Source: Pseudofrankia nepalensis
GTDB lineage: Bacteria; Actinomycetota; Actinomycetes; Frankiales; Frankiaceae
Strand: one strand, 5' to 3'
Assembly (NCBI RefSeq): GCF_016786305.1
Contig: NZ_JADWYV010000002.1
Length of the DNA stretch: 64,000 nt
Part shown: one piece after another, positions 17,621 through 26,563 of the stretch
Numbering within the stretch: position 1 is the stretch's first letter
Layout of the letters: the number at the start of each line of letters is the position of its first letter
The notes under the pieces: generated by a model
The model's input: the letters and a program-made list of their open reading frames with translations, nothing else
What the model was told of the DNA's origin: nothing
Databases searched by the model: none
Made by a program: the position numbers and the translations under genes

Positions 17621-18835
17621 ATGCGCCTGCGTACACCGCGGATATTATTAGAGGCCACGGCAGTAGTACTCGTCGTGGCCGTGATTGGCTGCGCGCCATC
17701 AAGGGACGGGAACGGGCAGGGCGCAACCTGTGACGCCCCAGGAATCACGCCGAGCGAGGCGACTCTTGGGTTCGTCTATCCCGACTCGGGGCCGCCCAGC
17801 TCCGTTTTCGTCTCAGCCAGGGCTGGATTCGATGCCAGGATCGGCCTTGCTAACGCGGAAGGCGGCGTGCACGGTCGGCGAATCTCCGCTCAGTGGCGCG
17901 ACGATGAGGGCTCGGCGACGGTCGGCGCCCTTGCGGTGGAAGACCTCGTCCAGCATGGGCAGGTATTCGGGCTCGTGACTGCGAGCGCCTCTCTCCATGA
18001 CTCGATGGAACGCCTCACGAAGCAGGGAGTGCCTGTCACCGGTCTAGCCATCGAACCCGCCTGGGTGGGGCGCGCGAATATGTTCGCGGTCGTTTATTCT
18101 GCTTCGCCCGTGGTCGTCGGCCGGTACATCCAAGACGCCGGCGGCACCAAGGTCGCCATCGTCACCCCGGACACCTCGCCTGTGACTGAAAGCGCGGTAA
18201 CGTCGTACACGCAGGGGCTCAATGCGGCGGGGATCAACACGGTCGCGAGGTTCACCTTCTCGGCCGCCGTCGGTGACCCGGCCCAGGTCGCCCAAAAGAT
18301 CGCCGAATTTGGCGCCGACGCCCTGCTGGGCATCGAAGCGCCGGACGAGTTCGGCAAGGTTGTGCAGGCGACCCGCGCGGCGCGCATGCCCCTCACGGTC
18401 AGTGTCGCTCTGTCCGGCTATGACCGCAGTCTGCTGGGAACTCTTGGCCCATCGCTCGCCGGTGTGTCTATACCGGTCTTTTTCCGTCCGTTCGAAGCCG
18501 GTGGCCCAGCGATCGACCGCTACCGGGACGCGATGGCCTCCTACGCTCCAGAATCAACAGAAACAGACCAGCAGTTCGCCATGTTCACATACATCAACAC
18601 CGACCTTTTCCTGCGAGGGCTTGAACTCGCCGGACCCTGCCCCACCCGAGAGGGGTTCATCAGGGCTCTGCGCGGCGTCTCCGACTATGACGCGGGTGGC
18701 CTCATCGCACCTGTCGACCTGCGCAACTACGCGGGCGAACCGCTCTCCTGCTATGCTTTTGTTCGGGTGTCCTCCGCCGGGACGGAGTTCGAGCCTGTTC
18801 GAGAGCGTGTCTGCGCCGATGGCAGCACCGGCTGA
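17621..18835 (+). CDS. Liv-type ABC transporter substrate-binding lipoprotein
   Basis: Lipoprotein of 404 residues of the LivJ/periplasmic-binding-protein type I family. The N-terminus has a charged start, a hydrophobic segment and a lipobox ending VIGC near residue 27, so it should be anchored outside the membrane. The mature part begins like the family (LGFVYPDSG...FDARIGLANAEGGVHGRRI), then has FGLVTASASLHDSM and QGVPVTGLAIEPAW. ATG 17621 follows AGGGGG at good spacing. No permease or ATPase lies next to it, so it is an orphan that may serve the transporter at 29-34 kb. Two relics with near-identical motifs lie at 43.2-43.6 kb. Confidence 0.88.
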   Translation: MRLRTPRILLEATAVVLVVAVIGCAPSRDGNGQGATCDAPGITPSEATLGFVYPDSGPPSSVFVSARAGFDARIGLANAEGGVHGRRISAQWRDDEGSATVGALAVEDLVQHGQVFGLVTASASLHDSMERLTKQGVPVTGLAIEPAWVGRANMFAVVYSASPVVVGRYIQDAGGTKVAIVTPDTSPVTESAVTSYTQGLNAAGINTVARFTFSAAVGDPAQVAQKIAEFGADALLGIEAPDEFGKVVQATRAARMPLTVSVALSGYDRSLLGTLGPSLAGVSIPVFFRPFEAGGPAIDRYRDAMASYAPESTETDQQFAMFTYINTDLFLRGLELAGPCPTREGFIRALRGVSDYDAGGLIAPVDLRNYAGEPLSCYAFVRVSSAGTEFEPVRERVCADGSTG

Positions 18836-19028
18836 AGTGCCATTCAAATAAGATCGGAAACTGGGTGGCCATCGCAAAATGTGGTCGCGGAAATGCCATC
18901 CGCTCTACTCAAGGCGAGTTGCGGTCATCGCGTCCCATCAGTGCCTGTTCCGACGCTCGTGGGCTCCAGATTTCGATTCGGGCGTCGGCGCTTCCGTCCG
19001 CCGACAAAATTTTCCGATCGCTTCCTCC

Positions 19029-20024
19029 TTAGGTGGTTCTCCGGCGCACAAGTGTGACACGGGTGGAGGCGTCCGGGTTCTGCCAGGGGCGGCCTTCCAG
19101 CTTGTGTAGCGCGAGGTTCGCGAAGTCGCGGCCGAGGGTCGAGGGGTCGAAGCGAATGGTCGACAGTTGGGGAACGAACATAGCGGCCGTCTGGTTGTCG
19201 TCGTGCCCGATGACGGCGATGTCGTCGGGTACCCGCAGTCCCGCGGTGGCCGCGGCGACGACGACCACCGCGGCGACGATGTCGTTGAAGGCGATGACGC
19301 CGGTGATGCCCATGTCACGCCACCGACGGATCGCCTCCTCGGTGGATCCGTCCTGATGGTCGATCCGTTCAAGGTCGGGCGGGGGCAGACCACGTGTGTA
19401 GGCGCGGTCGCATGCGGCCCGGTGACGCGCGAGGACGAGCGAGTAGGGGGGCGGCTCCTTGAACGTGGCATAGACCAGCCGGCGGTGACCGCGGTCGATC
19501 AGGTGGTCGACCTGGAGTTCCGGGCCGGCGCTCACCGCCATCGAGAGGTCGGCTGAGTCGCTCTCGTCGGGGTCGGGGAACAGCCTGGTGACGCCGCAGC
19601 CGCGGATCGAGGCGACGTCGTCGGGGTCGAACGGGACAAGGCCGATCACGAGGTCCGGGTTGAGGGCCTCCCACAGCGGCCGGCCGCGGGTGCCGGGGTG
19701 GCGGGTGTAGGTGACGAGGGAGTAGCCGGACTCGTCCAGGGCGAGGGATGCCTCGTCGAGGAAGTGCCGGAAGCTGAACTCCTGGGGCCAGTCGGGCAGC
19801 ACGAGCAGGACGATCCGGCTGCGGCCGCTGGCCAGGGTCCGCGCGGCGCTGTTCGGCCGGTAGCCGAGGCGGGCCGCGGCTTCGAGCACCCGTGTCCGGG
19901 TGCTCTGCGGGATCGTCTGCCCCGGTGTGTCGTTGAGGACGTACGTCACGGTGGCCCGCGAGACCCCGGCCTCCCGGGCGACGTCGGTGGATGTCACGCG
20001 GCGCCTGACGGTCGCCTCCGACAT
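19029..20024 (-). CDS. LacI/GalR-family transcriptional regulator (first copy)
   Basis: Repressor of about 331 residues from ATG 20024, which has GGAGG ten bases upstream; the frame continues to ATG 20063. The helix-turn-helix reads VTSTDVAREAGVSRATVTYVLN and the hinge ARTLASGRSRIVLLVLPD, followed by a sugar-sensing domain (GVIAFNDIVAAVVVVAA, DIAVIGHDDN). It is a close paralogue of the LacI protein at 43763-44776 (shared LVLPDWP.EF, GYSLVTY.R, IGHDD). Two palindrome-like sites at 20073-20088 and 20117-20132 lie in its promoter region. It probably controls glycosidase and transport genes in response to a sugar or glycoside. Confidence 0.93.
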   Translation of the reverse strand: MSEATVRRRVTSTDVAREAGVSRATVTYVLNDTPGQTIPQSTRTRVLEAAARLGYRPNSAARTLASGRSRIVLLVLPDWPQEFSFRHFLDEASLALDESGYSLVTYTRHPGTRGRPLWEALNPDLVIGLVPFDPDDVASIRGCGVTRLFPDPDESDSADLSMAVSAGPELQVDHLIDRGHRRLVYATFKEPPPYSLVLARHRAACDRAYTRGLPPPDLERIDHQDGSTEEAIRRWRDMGITGVIAFNDIVAAVVVVAAATAGLRVPDDIAVIGHDDNQTAAMFVPQLSTIRFDPSTLGRDFANLALHKLEGRPWQNPDASTRVTLVRRRTT

Positions 20025-20072
20025 GCCCGCTCTGCCTCCGCCTTCCGGTCCTGCCGCCGTCATCGCGGTAAG

Positions 20073-20088
20073 ACTTGCACATACAAGC
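20073..20088. promoter_or_regulatory. LacI-type operator-like site, proximal
   Basis: ACTTGCACATACAAGC carries the CTTGC...CAAG core of the site family seen at 23.85, 44.80 and 45.88 kb. It lies between the two possible start codons' upstream region and the promoter of the first lacI gene. Confidence 0.5.
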
Positions 20089-20116
20089 CCCTCGATGCCA
20101 GCTTGCGTCCCAGGTC

Positions 20117-20132
20117 ACTTGCTCGCGTAAGT
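20117..20132. promoter_or_regulatory. LacI-type operator-like site, distal
   Basis: ACTTGCTCGCGTAAGT shares its first nine bases with the site before the second lacI gene (ACTTGCTCG) and has a partly symmetrical right half. It is 44 bases from the proximal site, a spacing that could allow two repressor dimers on one promoter. Confidence 0.5.
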
Positions 20133-20429
20133 TTGCAGGGGCACCCTGACCGCGGCAGGTCCGGAAGCACTCCGCCAGACGCCACCAAGACGGCTTCGCG
20201 GCACGGGGTTTGGCTGCTTCATGCGGGCGATGCTGTCCACCTGGGAGACGCGGCGCCTCAGCGGGCGGCGGCTGGACCGACGCACGGTCCACGAGCCGGC
20301 GACCGCCCCAAATCAGCAATCGACATGAACAACGTCAGAAGTAGAAATAGCCGATATTCCGGAATTAGTGAAATTTGGCGAGGGTGCTCCCGCTGGCCAC
20401 GACGTAGGTAGCGACCTTATATTGTCTGT
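20133..20429. other. Divergent promoter region between lacI and the GGDEF-EAL gene
   Basis: No gene was recognised here. The last 100 bases before 20430 are comparatively AT-rich (for example around 20330-20375 and CTTATATTGTCTG before the ATG), as expected for a promoter, but no consensus boxes can be named safely. Confidence 0.35.
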
Positions 20430-22910
20430 ATGTACTCGCCGCTATCAGTCGATTCGGCGCCCGGAGGGTCCGACATCTTCGACGGCACGGTGTCGATGTC
20501 GGTCTGGAAGTGCTGGGTGCTGGCCGCGGTGGCGTTCTTCGCGGCAGTCACGGCGTTATGGGGGGTGATGCCCGCCGGTTCGAGCGCTACCCTGTCAGCC
20601 GCCTCGAGCCTGACCGCGTTCTTGTTCAGCCTGGGCACCGCCGTCTGGACCATGCGGCGGGCGCGGGCGGCGGAGCGCCGCTGGCGGCTGTGCATAGCCA
20701 TCTGGGCACTGAACTGCGCCGTCGGGTGTGCTGTATCCCTAGCGCTACTCTACTTGTTCACTCCGAACGTTTCATGGGACGCATACTCCTACAGCGCGTT
20801 GTTCTTCCTCTTCGCGCCACTACCCGCCGGGGCGGCCCTTGTCCTGTTTCCCACATCCGCCCTAACCCCGGAAGACGACGGCGACACGGCCGAACCCGTC
20901 GGGAAGATCACGCTGCAATCACTAGTCGCGATTCTGGACGGACTGCTGATCACGGGATCAATCTTCCTGGTCGCCTGGACTACCATCCTGGACGACATGG
21001 TCTTTTCCGGTCTTCCTGACACCGTACGGTACACCGTCGTCGTGCTCTTTCCGGTCACTGCCATGACCCTCGCGGTGATCGTGGGCCTCCAGGCGACGTT
21101 CCGGCGGCCGGCCAATCCGCGAGCGCTGATGCTGCTAGGCGTCGGCCTAGCAGGTCAGATCATCACCCAGGGCGCCTGGATCCGCACCATCAGCACGGGG
21201 GGTCAAGCCCTGAGTCTTAGGTACTCCGCCTTCGCCCTGGCCGGAACCATACTTATCGCGCTCGCGGTCGGCGTACCCAGGCCGGACCGGCGCGACGGCC
21301 GCGGCCGACGCCATCGCGGAGCCTTCACTTGGGCCCACGTGTTCCTGCCCTATGCGCCTATGGCGGTGGCCGTGATCCTCGTGGCAACGCTCGCGGCCGG
21401 CAGGCGTCTCGGCTCGGTCGAGATGGCGGTCAGCATCCTTCTGATCGTCTTCGTGGTGGTCCGCCAGATGATCATTGTTGTCGAGAACACCGCCCTGCTG
21501 TCCCGGGTTCGACGGGCGCGTCAGGAGCTGCATTACCAGGCACACCACGACCCGCTGACCGGGCTGGCCAACCGGCTGCTGTTCAACCGACGGCTCGAGG
21601 GCGAGCTCGCCGCCCAGCCAAGCGGAGTCGTCGCGGCTCACGACGGGACGGCCCGCAGGCGCGACGGACAGCGCTCACCTCGACCCCGACAGGCCGCCGT
21701 CCTGTTCTGCGACCTTGACAAGTTCAAGGCCATCAATGACACCCTTGGCCACGCCGCCGGCGACGAGTTGCTCGTCGCTATGGCCCGCCGGTTGACTGGC
21801 TGCGTCCGCGACACCGACCTCGTCGCGCGTTTGGGCGGCGACGAGTTCGCGATCCTGCTCTCCGGTGACGCGGAGGCACCGCACCACGTCGCCGACCGGG
21901 TCGCGCAGGCCCTACGGTGCCCGTTCGTCTTCCACGGCCGGACCGAGCACGTCGGCGTCAGCATCGGGATGGCCACGATCTGCGCCGACACCCGCCCGGG
22001 TGACGCCGACGAACTGCTACGCCGCGCGGACGCAGCAATGTACGCCGCCAAACGGCGAGCCGACGGGCAGATTGTCACCTTCCACCTGGCCACCGGCCTG
22101 GTCGACCTGCCCGCCTCTCCGTTCGACGACGCCACCCCGACACTCACATCCCAGGACGAACCGGCCGACCTCCGCGTGGACTATCAGCCGATCGTCGCGC
22201 TCACCGACCATCGCGTCGTGGCATTCGAAGCCCTGCCGTCCTGGTCATCCAGCCATGGAGCGGCGACAGCGACCGGGGCTGCCAAAGGCCGACCGAGCCC
22301 GGACCAGACTGGCGACGCCGGATCGATCTTCGACAGCTGCGTCCTCACGGCGATCTGCGCGGATCTGCCTGCGTTGCGAAGTCGATTCGGCGCCGATGTC
22401 GCTGTGTACATCAAAATCCCCCCGCCAGGACTACGCGATCGTGGGCTGGTGGAACGCATCGTTACGGAGCTACGTCGTCACGGTGTACCGCCCTCGGCAT
22501 TAGCGATCGGGATCAGTGGCACGACAACCGGCCGCGATCTCGATGACGCCGCGCGCGCACTGAACCAACTCAACCGGCGTGGCGTGCGTATCGCCCTCGA
22601 CAACGTCGGCGCCGACTCCGGCGGCTTCGCCGGGCTGCACCGGCTACCAGTCGACATCATCAAGATCGATCAGGCACTGATAACCGCCGCCGCCACGAAC
22701 ACCGACCAGACTCGGACCGCACCAACAACCTTGATCGTCGGCCTGGTCCGCCTGGCCGACGCCCTCAGGGCCACCGTCATCGCGCAAGGACTGGTCAACC
22801 CGCACCAAGCTGACATCGCCAAAGCCGCCGGCTGCCACTGTGGTCAAGGCCCCTACTTCGGCCCGCCTGTCGCCGTTCACCACCTCACAGAGGCGATGAC
22901 GACCCGATAG
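20430..22910 (+). CDS. Membrane GGDEF-EAL protein with a degenerate EAL domain
   Basis: Protein of 826 residues: an N-terminal membrane region of about ten hydrophobic segments (residues 30-350), a GGDEF domain (HHDPLTGLANR near 371; LFCDLDKFKAINDTLGHAAGD; intact RLGGDEFAIL near 465) and a C-terminal EAL domain from about 585. The GGDEF active site and metal residues are present, so it should make cyclic di-GMP. EAL retains FEALPSW, but metal and catalytic positions are changed: VYIKIPP replaces the usual VNVS asparagine, ISGTT the E.TE motif, LDNVGAD the DDFGTG motif, and IAQGLVN the AEGVE glutamate. Phosphodiesterase activity is therefore unlikely, and the domain may be a binding or regulatory module. 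No partner genes adjoin it. Confidence 0.92.
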   Translation: MYSPLSVDSAPGGSDIFDGTVSMSVWKCWVLAAVAFFAAVTALWGVMPAGSSATLSAASSLTAFLFSLGTAVWTMRRARAAERRWRLCIAIWALNCAVGCAVSLALLYLFTPNVSWDAYSYSALFFLFAPLPAGAALVLFPTSALTPEDDGDTAEPVGKITLQSLVAILDGLLITGSIFLVAWTTILDDMVFSGLPDTVRYTVVVLFPVTAMTLAVIVGLQATFRRPANPRALMLLGVGLAGQIITQGAWIRTISTGGQALSLRYSAFALAGTILIALAVGVPRPDRRDGRGRRHRGAFTWAHVFLPYAPMAVAVILVATLAAGRRLGSVEMAVSILLIVFVVVRQMIIVVENTALLSRVRRARQELHYQAHHDPLTGLANRLLFNRRLEGELAAQPSGVVAAHDGTARRRDGQRSPRPRQAAVLFCDLDKFKAINDTLGHAAGDELLVAMARRLTGCVRDTDLVARLGGDEFAILLSGDAEAPHHVADRVAQALRCPFVFHGRTEHVGVSIGMATICADTRPGDADELLRRADAAMYAAKRRADGQIVTFHLATGLVDLPASPFDDATPTLTSQDEPADLRVDYQPIVALTDHRVVAFEALPSWSSSHGAATATGAAKGRPSPDQTGDAGSIFDSCVLTAICADLPALRSRFGADVAVYIKIPPPGLRDRGLVERIVTELRRHGVPPSALAIGISGTTTGRDLDDAARALNQLNRRGVRIALDNVGADSGGFAGLHRLPVDIIKIDQALITAAATNTDQTRTAPTTLIVGLVRLADALRATVIAQGLVNPHQADIAKAAGCHCGQGPYFGPPVAVHHLTEAMTTR

Positions 22911-23216
22911 GCGTCGAGGACCTGGTCCGCGACTCTGCGAAGGCCACGACCGCGCCGACCGGCCGATCGTCCTGCCCGACCCGCGGGACCACTTCGACCT
23001 CACCGCGTCAGAGATCGGACGCGCATTCCGACCGCATGACAACAGTTCCCGCGACAGTCTCATGCTATAGCCAACTGATCTTGGTGTCGCGGTACTGGCT
23101 GCGGCCGGGTGTACCGCGGTCGCGGTACACGGGGATGACAGCGGTGGGTGGACGTTTCGCGCCTGCTTCCGGGAGAGCGTGGCTGCCAGTTTCCGGCTCT
23201 CGGGAAAGGCAGTCTC
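22911..23216. other. Intergenic stretch without a recognised gene
   Basis: Frames run through this stretch, but none matches a family. The stretch ends with a Shine-Dalgarno-like GGGAAAGG before the MMPL relic. Confidence 0.35.
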
Positions 23217-23605
23217 GTGCCCGCTCTTGCCCGGTGGCGCGTTCGGCACCGCCTCGTCGTCCGGGGGGGCTGGGCCGGCGGCATCGCCGTCCTGATCGGC
23301 CTTGTCATCGGGATGGGTCCAACTTCAAGACTGTCGCCGACCTACCCGACAGCGAGTCGGCACACGCCTATGCGCTGCTGGGCCCGTCGACCGGCTCGAC
23401 CGAGACCGGCCGCATCGTCTGGCGCACCGCCGACGAGGCCGTCGAAGCGGCCGAGGTGCGCGCCGACGTCGCGGGCATGCTGGCGAGAGTGGCCTCGCTA
23501 CCCGGTGTCAGGGCCATCGGAAGCCCGTACGCCGCCGACGGATCCGCGCAGCTCGACACCGGCCGGAACACGGCCTACGCCACGGTGACGCTGTTCGGCA
23601 GGTAG
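23217..23605 (+). pseudogene. N-terminal relic of an MMPL/RND-family transporter
   Basis: From GTG 23217 the sequence encodes an MMPL-like start (LARWRVRHRLVVRGGW, then a membrane segment GIAVLIGLVIGMGP). A one-base shift near 23320 is needed to continue with FKTVADLPDSESAHAYALLG, STETGRIVWRTADEAV and ATVTLFGR, the periplasmic loop of the family. Homology stops at 23602, where lacI-derived sequence on the other strand begins. Intact family members are about 700 residues or more, so this is a frameshifted fragment of about 130. Confidence 0.75.
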
Positions 23606-23760
23606 CCGGGGCGTTCGGCGGCTCGCAGCATACGTCCGCGGGTGCCCTCGGAGATCGTCTGACCTGGCGTGTCGTTCAGGGGCGAACCCGACGGTCGCGC
23701 GCGAGCCCCCCGCTTCGGGGGCGAGGTCGAGGGCGGTCACGCGTCGACTGGTGGCCAGCT
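23603..23760 (-). pseudogene. HTH-region relic of a third lacI gene
   Basis: On the minus strand RRVTALDLAPEAGGSRATVGF is followed, after a one-base shift, by LNDTPGQTISEGTRGRMLRA and RPGYLP. This is the first 55 residues of the LacI proteins at 20 and 44 kb (VSRATVGFVLN, GQTISESTRARVLE, LGYRPN). The frame is broken and the effector domain is missing. It lies immediately upstream of the operator pair before the GH2 gene, where a functional local regulator may once have stood. Confidence 0.8.
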
Positions 23761-23828
23761 CCTGCACGGCCACCGCCTCGCCCTCCCACCACCTCGGTCC
23801 GGAAACTTTCTGGACTTGTGCGCATAGG

Positions 23829-23872
23829 TAGCTCGTGCTAGCTTACGTCCCACGCTACTAGCACATGCTAGT
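23829..23872. promoter_or_regulatory. Pair of LacI-type operators before the GH2-GH3 operon
   Basis: TAGCTCGTGCTAGC (23829-23842) and ACTAGCACATGCTAGT (23857-23872; seven-base arms around CA) lie 116 to 159 bases before the GH2 start. Both fit a CTAGCAC..GCTA core that recurs before the second lacI gene and at 45.88 kb. This is the most symmetrical copy in the window. Confidence 0.7.
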
Positions 23873-23987
23873 GACGTGGGACGCGTACGCCGACATATTT
23901 CTCGGCCCCGCATCTGCCATGCCTGCCCTACCTCGCCGCCGTCCACCGAGGGCGGCCGGAGCTGGGGACGCGATCAGGAGACCGTGA

Positions 23988-26516
23988 GTGATCCGTAAAT
24001 CCTTTAACGACGGCTGGTCGTACCGCCGGAAGCCCGACGCGTTCCAGGCGCTGCTCGGCTGGGCGAACGAGGGTTGGGAAGCGGTCCGGCTGCCGCATGA
24101 CGCGATGGTGCGCCGCGAGCGGGACGGCTCCGACCGGGAGGCGGGTCACCGCGGCTACTTCCCGGCCGATGGCTACGAGTACCGGAAGACGTTCTTCGTG
24201 CCGGAGGAGTACCAGGAGCGGCGGGTCGCCCTGGAGTTCGAGGGTGTCTACCGCCATGCCCGGGTCTACATCAACGGCGACCTCGCGGGGCAGTGCGCCA
24301 GCGGCTACTCCAACTTCTACGTGCGCGCCGACCATCTGCTGCGGTACGGGGCGGACAACGAGGTGCGGGTGGAGGCGCGCGGCCAGGACGACAGCCGGTG
24401 GTACCCGGGTGGTGGTATCTACCGCGGCACGAGTGTCATCGTCAGCGAGTTGCTGCACGTGGCGCTCGACGGGGTGCGCGTCACGACCCCGGCCATCGAC
24501 GACGAACTGGCTGTCGTCGCCGTGGCGACCGAGATTCAGAACGAGTCGGCCGTGACGCGGACGGTCGAGGTGGTCACTGAGATCGTGGACGCCGACAACG
24601 AGATTGTCGCCAGGGATGTCGCCCCGGTCACGGTGTTCCCCGGCGACACGGCCACCCTGCGCCAGCGGCTGACCGTGGCCGAGCCCCGGCGGTGGGGCGT
24701 GGAGCACCCCTACCTCTACACCTGCCGCACGGCGGTGACCGCCGGAGACGAGCGGCTGGACGAGGAGTCGACCCGCTTCGGCATCCGTTCGCTCAGCGTC
24801 GATGCCCGCCGGGGCCTGCGGATCAACGGCGAACCGGTGAACCTACGCGGCGCGTGCATCCACCACGACAACGGCGTGCTCGGCGCGGCCACCATCGACC
24901 GGGCCGAGTCGCGCCGAGTGGAGATCCTCAAGCAGGCCGGCTTCAACGCGATCCGCAGCGCTCACAACCCGATCAGCAAGGCGTTGCTCGACGCCTGCGA
25001 CCAGCTCGGCATGCTCGTGATGGACGAGCTGTCCGACGTCTGGACCCGGTCGAAGACGGCCCACGACTACGCCGGCGACTTCACCGCCAGCTGGGAGTCG
25101 GACGTCCGAGCGATGGTCGCCAAGGACGTCAACCACCCCAGTGTCGTCTTCTACTCCATCGGCAACGAGATCCCGGAGGTTGGCACCGCGCCCGGGGCGG
25201 TGCTCGGCCGCCGGCTCGCCGAGAAGGTCCGTGAACTCGACGACACCCGGTTCGTCACGAATGCCGTTAACGGCCTGCTCGCCGCCGGGCCAGAGGTGCT
25301 CTCGGCCATTGCCGCCGGCGGTGCCGAGTCCATGGAGAAGAACAGCGCGGACGGCGGCTCGGCGGGCGACGAGACCAGCGAGGTGACCGGCGACGTCAAC
25401 GAGCTGATGACCCGTTTTCGCGAGTTCATGCCGACGTTGATGACCTCCGAGATTGTCACCACGCGGACCGCGGAGTCCATGGCGTATCTGGATGTCGCCG
25501 GCTACAACTATCTCGACTCCCGGTACGAGCTGGATCGGACGCTGTTTCCCAACCGGGTGATCGTCGGCACCGAGACATACCCCTCGGACATCGACCGCAA
25601 CTGGCGGCTCGTCCAGGACAGCAGCCATGTCATCGGTGACTTCGCCTGGACCGGCTGGGACTACCTCGGTGAGCCTGGGATCGGTCGAGTCGAGTACCAG
25701 AGCGATCCGGCACCGGCGACCAGCGGAATGCCAGACCACCAGGGCCACTACCCGTGGCTGGCGGCGTGGTGCGGCGATATCGACATCACGGGCCACCGCC
25801 GGCCGGCGTCGTACTACCGAGAGATCGTGTTCGGCCTGCGCGCTGAGCCCTACATCGCAGTCCACCGCCCTGAGCGGCACGGTGAGACGGTCCGGCTGGC
25901 GACGTGGTGGTCGTGGAGTGACTCCGTCTCCAGCTGGAGCTGGGGTGGCCACGAGGGCAAGCCGGTCCGGGTTGACGTCTACTCGGCCGCGGACGAGATC
26001 GAACTTCTGATCGACGGCTGTTCGGTCGGCAGGGCGCCGGCGGGGGAAAAGAACCGGTTCACCGCCTCGTTCACCACCGTCTACGAGCCCGGCGAACTCG
26101 TCGCCGTCGCCTACACCGACGGACACGAAACCGGCCGGACCGCCCTGCGGTCCGCCGCCGGTGACGTCCGGCTCGACGTCACGGTCGACCGGGCCCGGAT
26201 CACGGCCGATGACCGCGACCTGGCGTTCGTGGCTATCACCCTCGTCGACACCGCCGGCAACCTCCACAACACCGCCGACCGCCGAGTGGCCGTCGAACTG
26301 ACGGGGCCAGGGGTGCTGGCCGGCTTCGGCAGCGCGGACCCGCGGTCGGAGGAGAACTTCTTCGACACCGTCCGGACGACCTTCGACGGGCGGGCGCTCG
26401 CCGTCATCCGCCCCACCGCGCCCGGCGCGATCACGGTCACGGTTACGGCCGATGACTGTCCACCCAACACCACCCGGATCGAAGCGCTGGAGGGTCAGGC
26501 GGGGGAACCGCGATGA
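23988..26516 (+). CDS. Glycoside hydrolase family 2 (beta-galactosidase-like)
   Basis: Protein of 842 residues with the GH2 order: sugar-binding jelly-roll (WEAVRLPHDAMV, YRKTFFVP, VYINGDLAGQCASGYSNF), immunoglobulin-like domain (about 180-275), TIM barrel (LRGACIHHDNGVLGA, GFNAIRSAHNPISK) and C-terminal beta domains. The acid/base is Glu394 in YSIGNEIPE and the probable nucleophile Glu529 in GTETYPSD. There is no signal peptide, so it acts in the cytoplasm. It likely removes beta-galactosyl (or beta-glucuronosyl or related) units from imported glycosides. GTG 23988 follows a GGAGACC stretch. Operators lie upstream, and a GH3 gene follows after 47 bases. Confidence 0.92.
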   Translation: MIRKSFNDGWSYRRKPDAFQALLGWANEGWEAVRLPHDAMVRRERDGSDREAGHRGYFPADGYEYRKTFFVPEEYQERRVALEFEGVYRHARVYINGDLAGQCASGYSNFYVRADHLLRYGADNEVRVEARGQDDSRWYPGGGIYRGTSVIVSELLHVALDGVRVTTPAIDDELAVVAVATEIQNESAVTRTVEVVTEIVDADNEIVARDVAPVTVFPGDTATLRQRLTVAEPRRWGVEHPYLYTCRTAVTAGDERLDEESTRFGIRSLSVDARRGLRINGEPVNLRGACIHHDNGVLGAATIDRAESRRVEILKQAGFNAIRSAHNPISKALLDACDQLGMLVMDELSDVWTRSKTAHDYAGDFTASWESDVRAMVAKDVNHPSVVFYSIGNEIPEVGTAPGAVLGRRLAEKVRELDDTRFVTNAVNGLLAAGPEVLSAIAAGGAESMEKNSADGGSAGDETSEVTGDVNELMTRFREFMPTLMTSEIVTTRTAESMAYLDVAGYNYLDSRYELDRTLFPNRVIVGTETYPSDIDRNWRLVQDSSHVIGDFAWTGWDYLGEPGIGRVEYQSDPAPATSGMPDHQGHYPWLAAWCGDIDITGHRRPASYYREIVFGLRAEPYIAVHRPERHGETVRLATWWSWSDSVSSWSWGGHEGKPVRVDVYSAADEIELLIDGCSVGRAPAGEKNRFTASFTTVYEPGELVAVAYTDGHETGRTALRSAAGDVRLDVTVDRARITADDRDLAFVAITLVDTAGNLHNTADRRVAVELTGPGVLAGFGSADPRSEENFFDTVRTTFDGRALAVIRPTAPGAITVTVTADDCPPNTTRIEALEGQAGEPR

Positions 26517-26563
26517 CCGACATGCTTCCCGGCGGCATGGGGCGGAGCACCAAGGAGGCGTGC

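Noticed and set aside
26513..26563. Upstream start (ATG 26513) for the first GH3 gene, overlapping the GH2 stop
   Set aside because: ATG 26564 has a perfect AAGGAGG five bases before it, and the extra 17 residues do not belong to the family.
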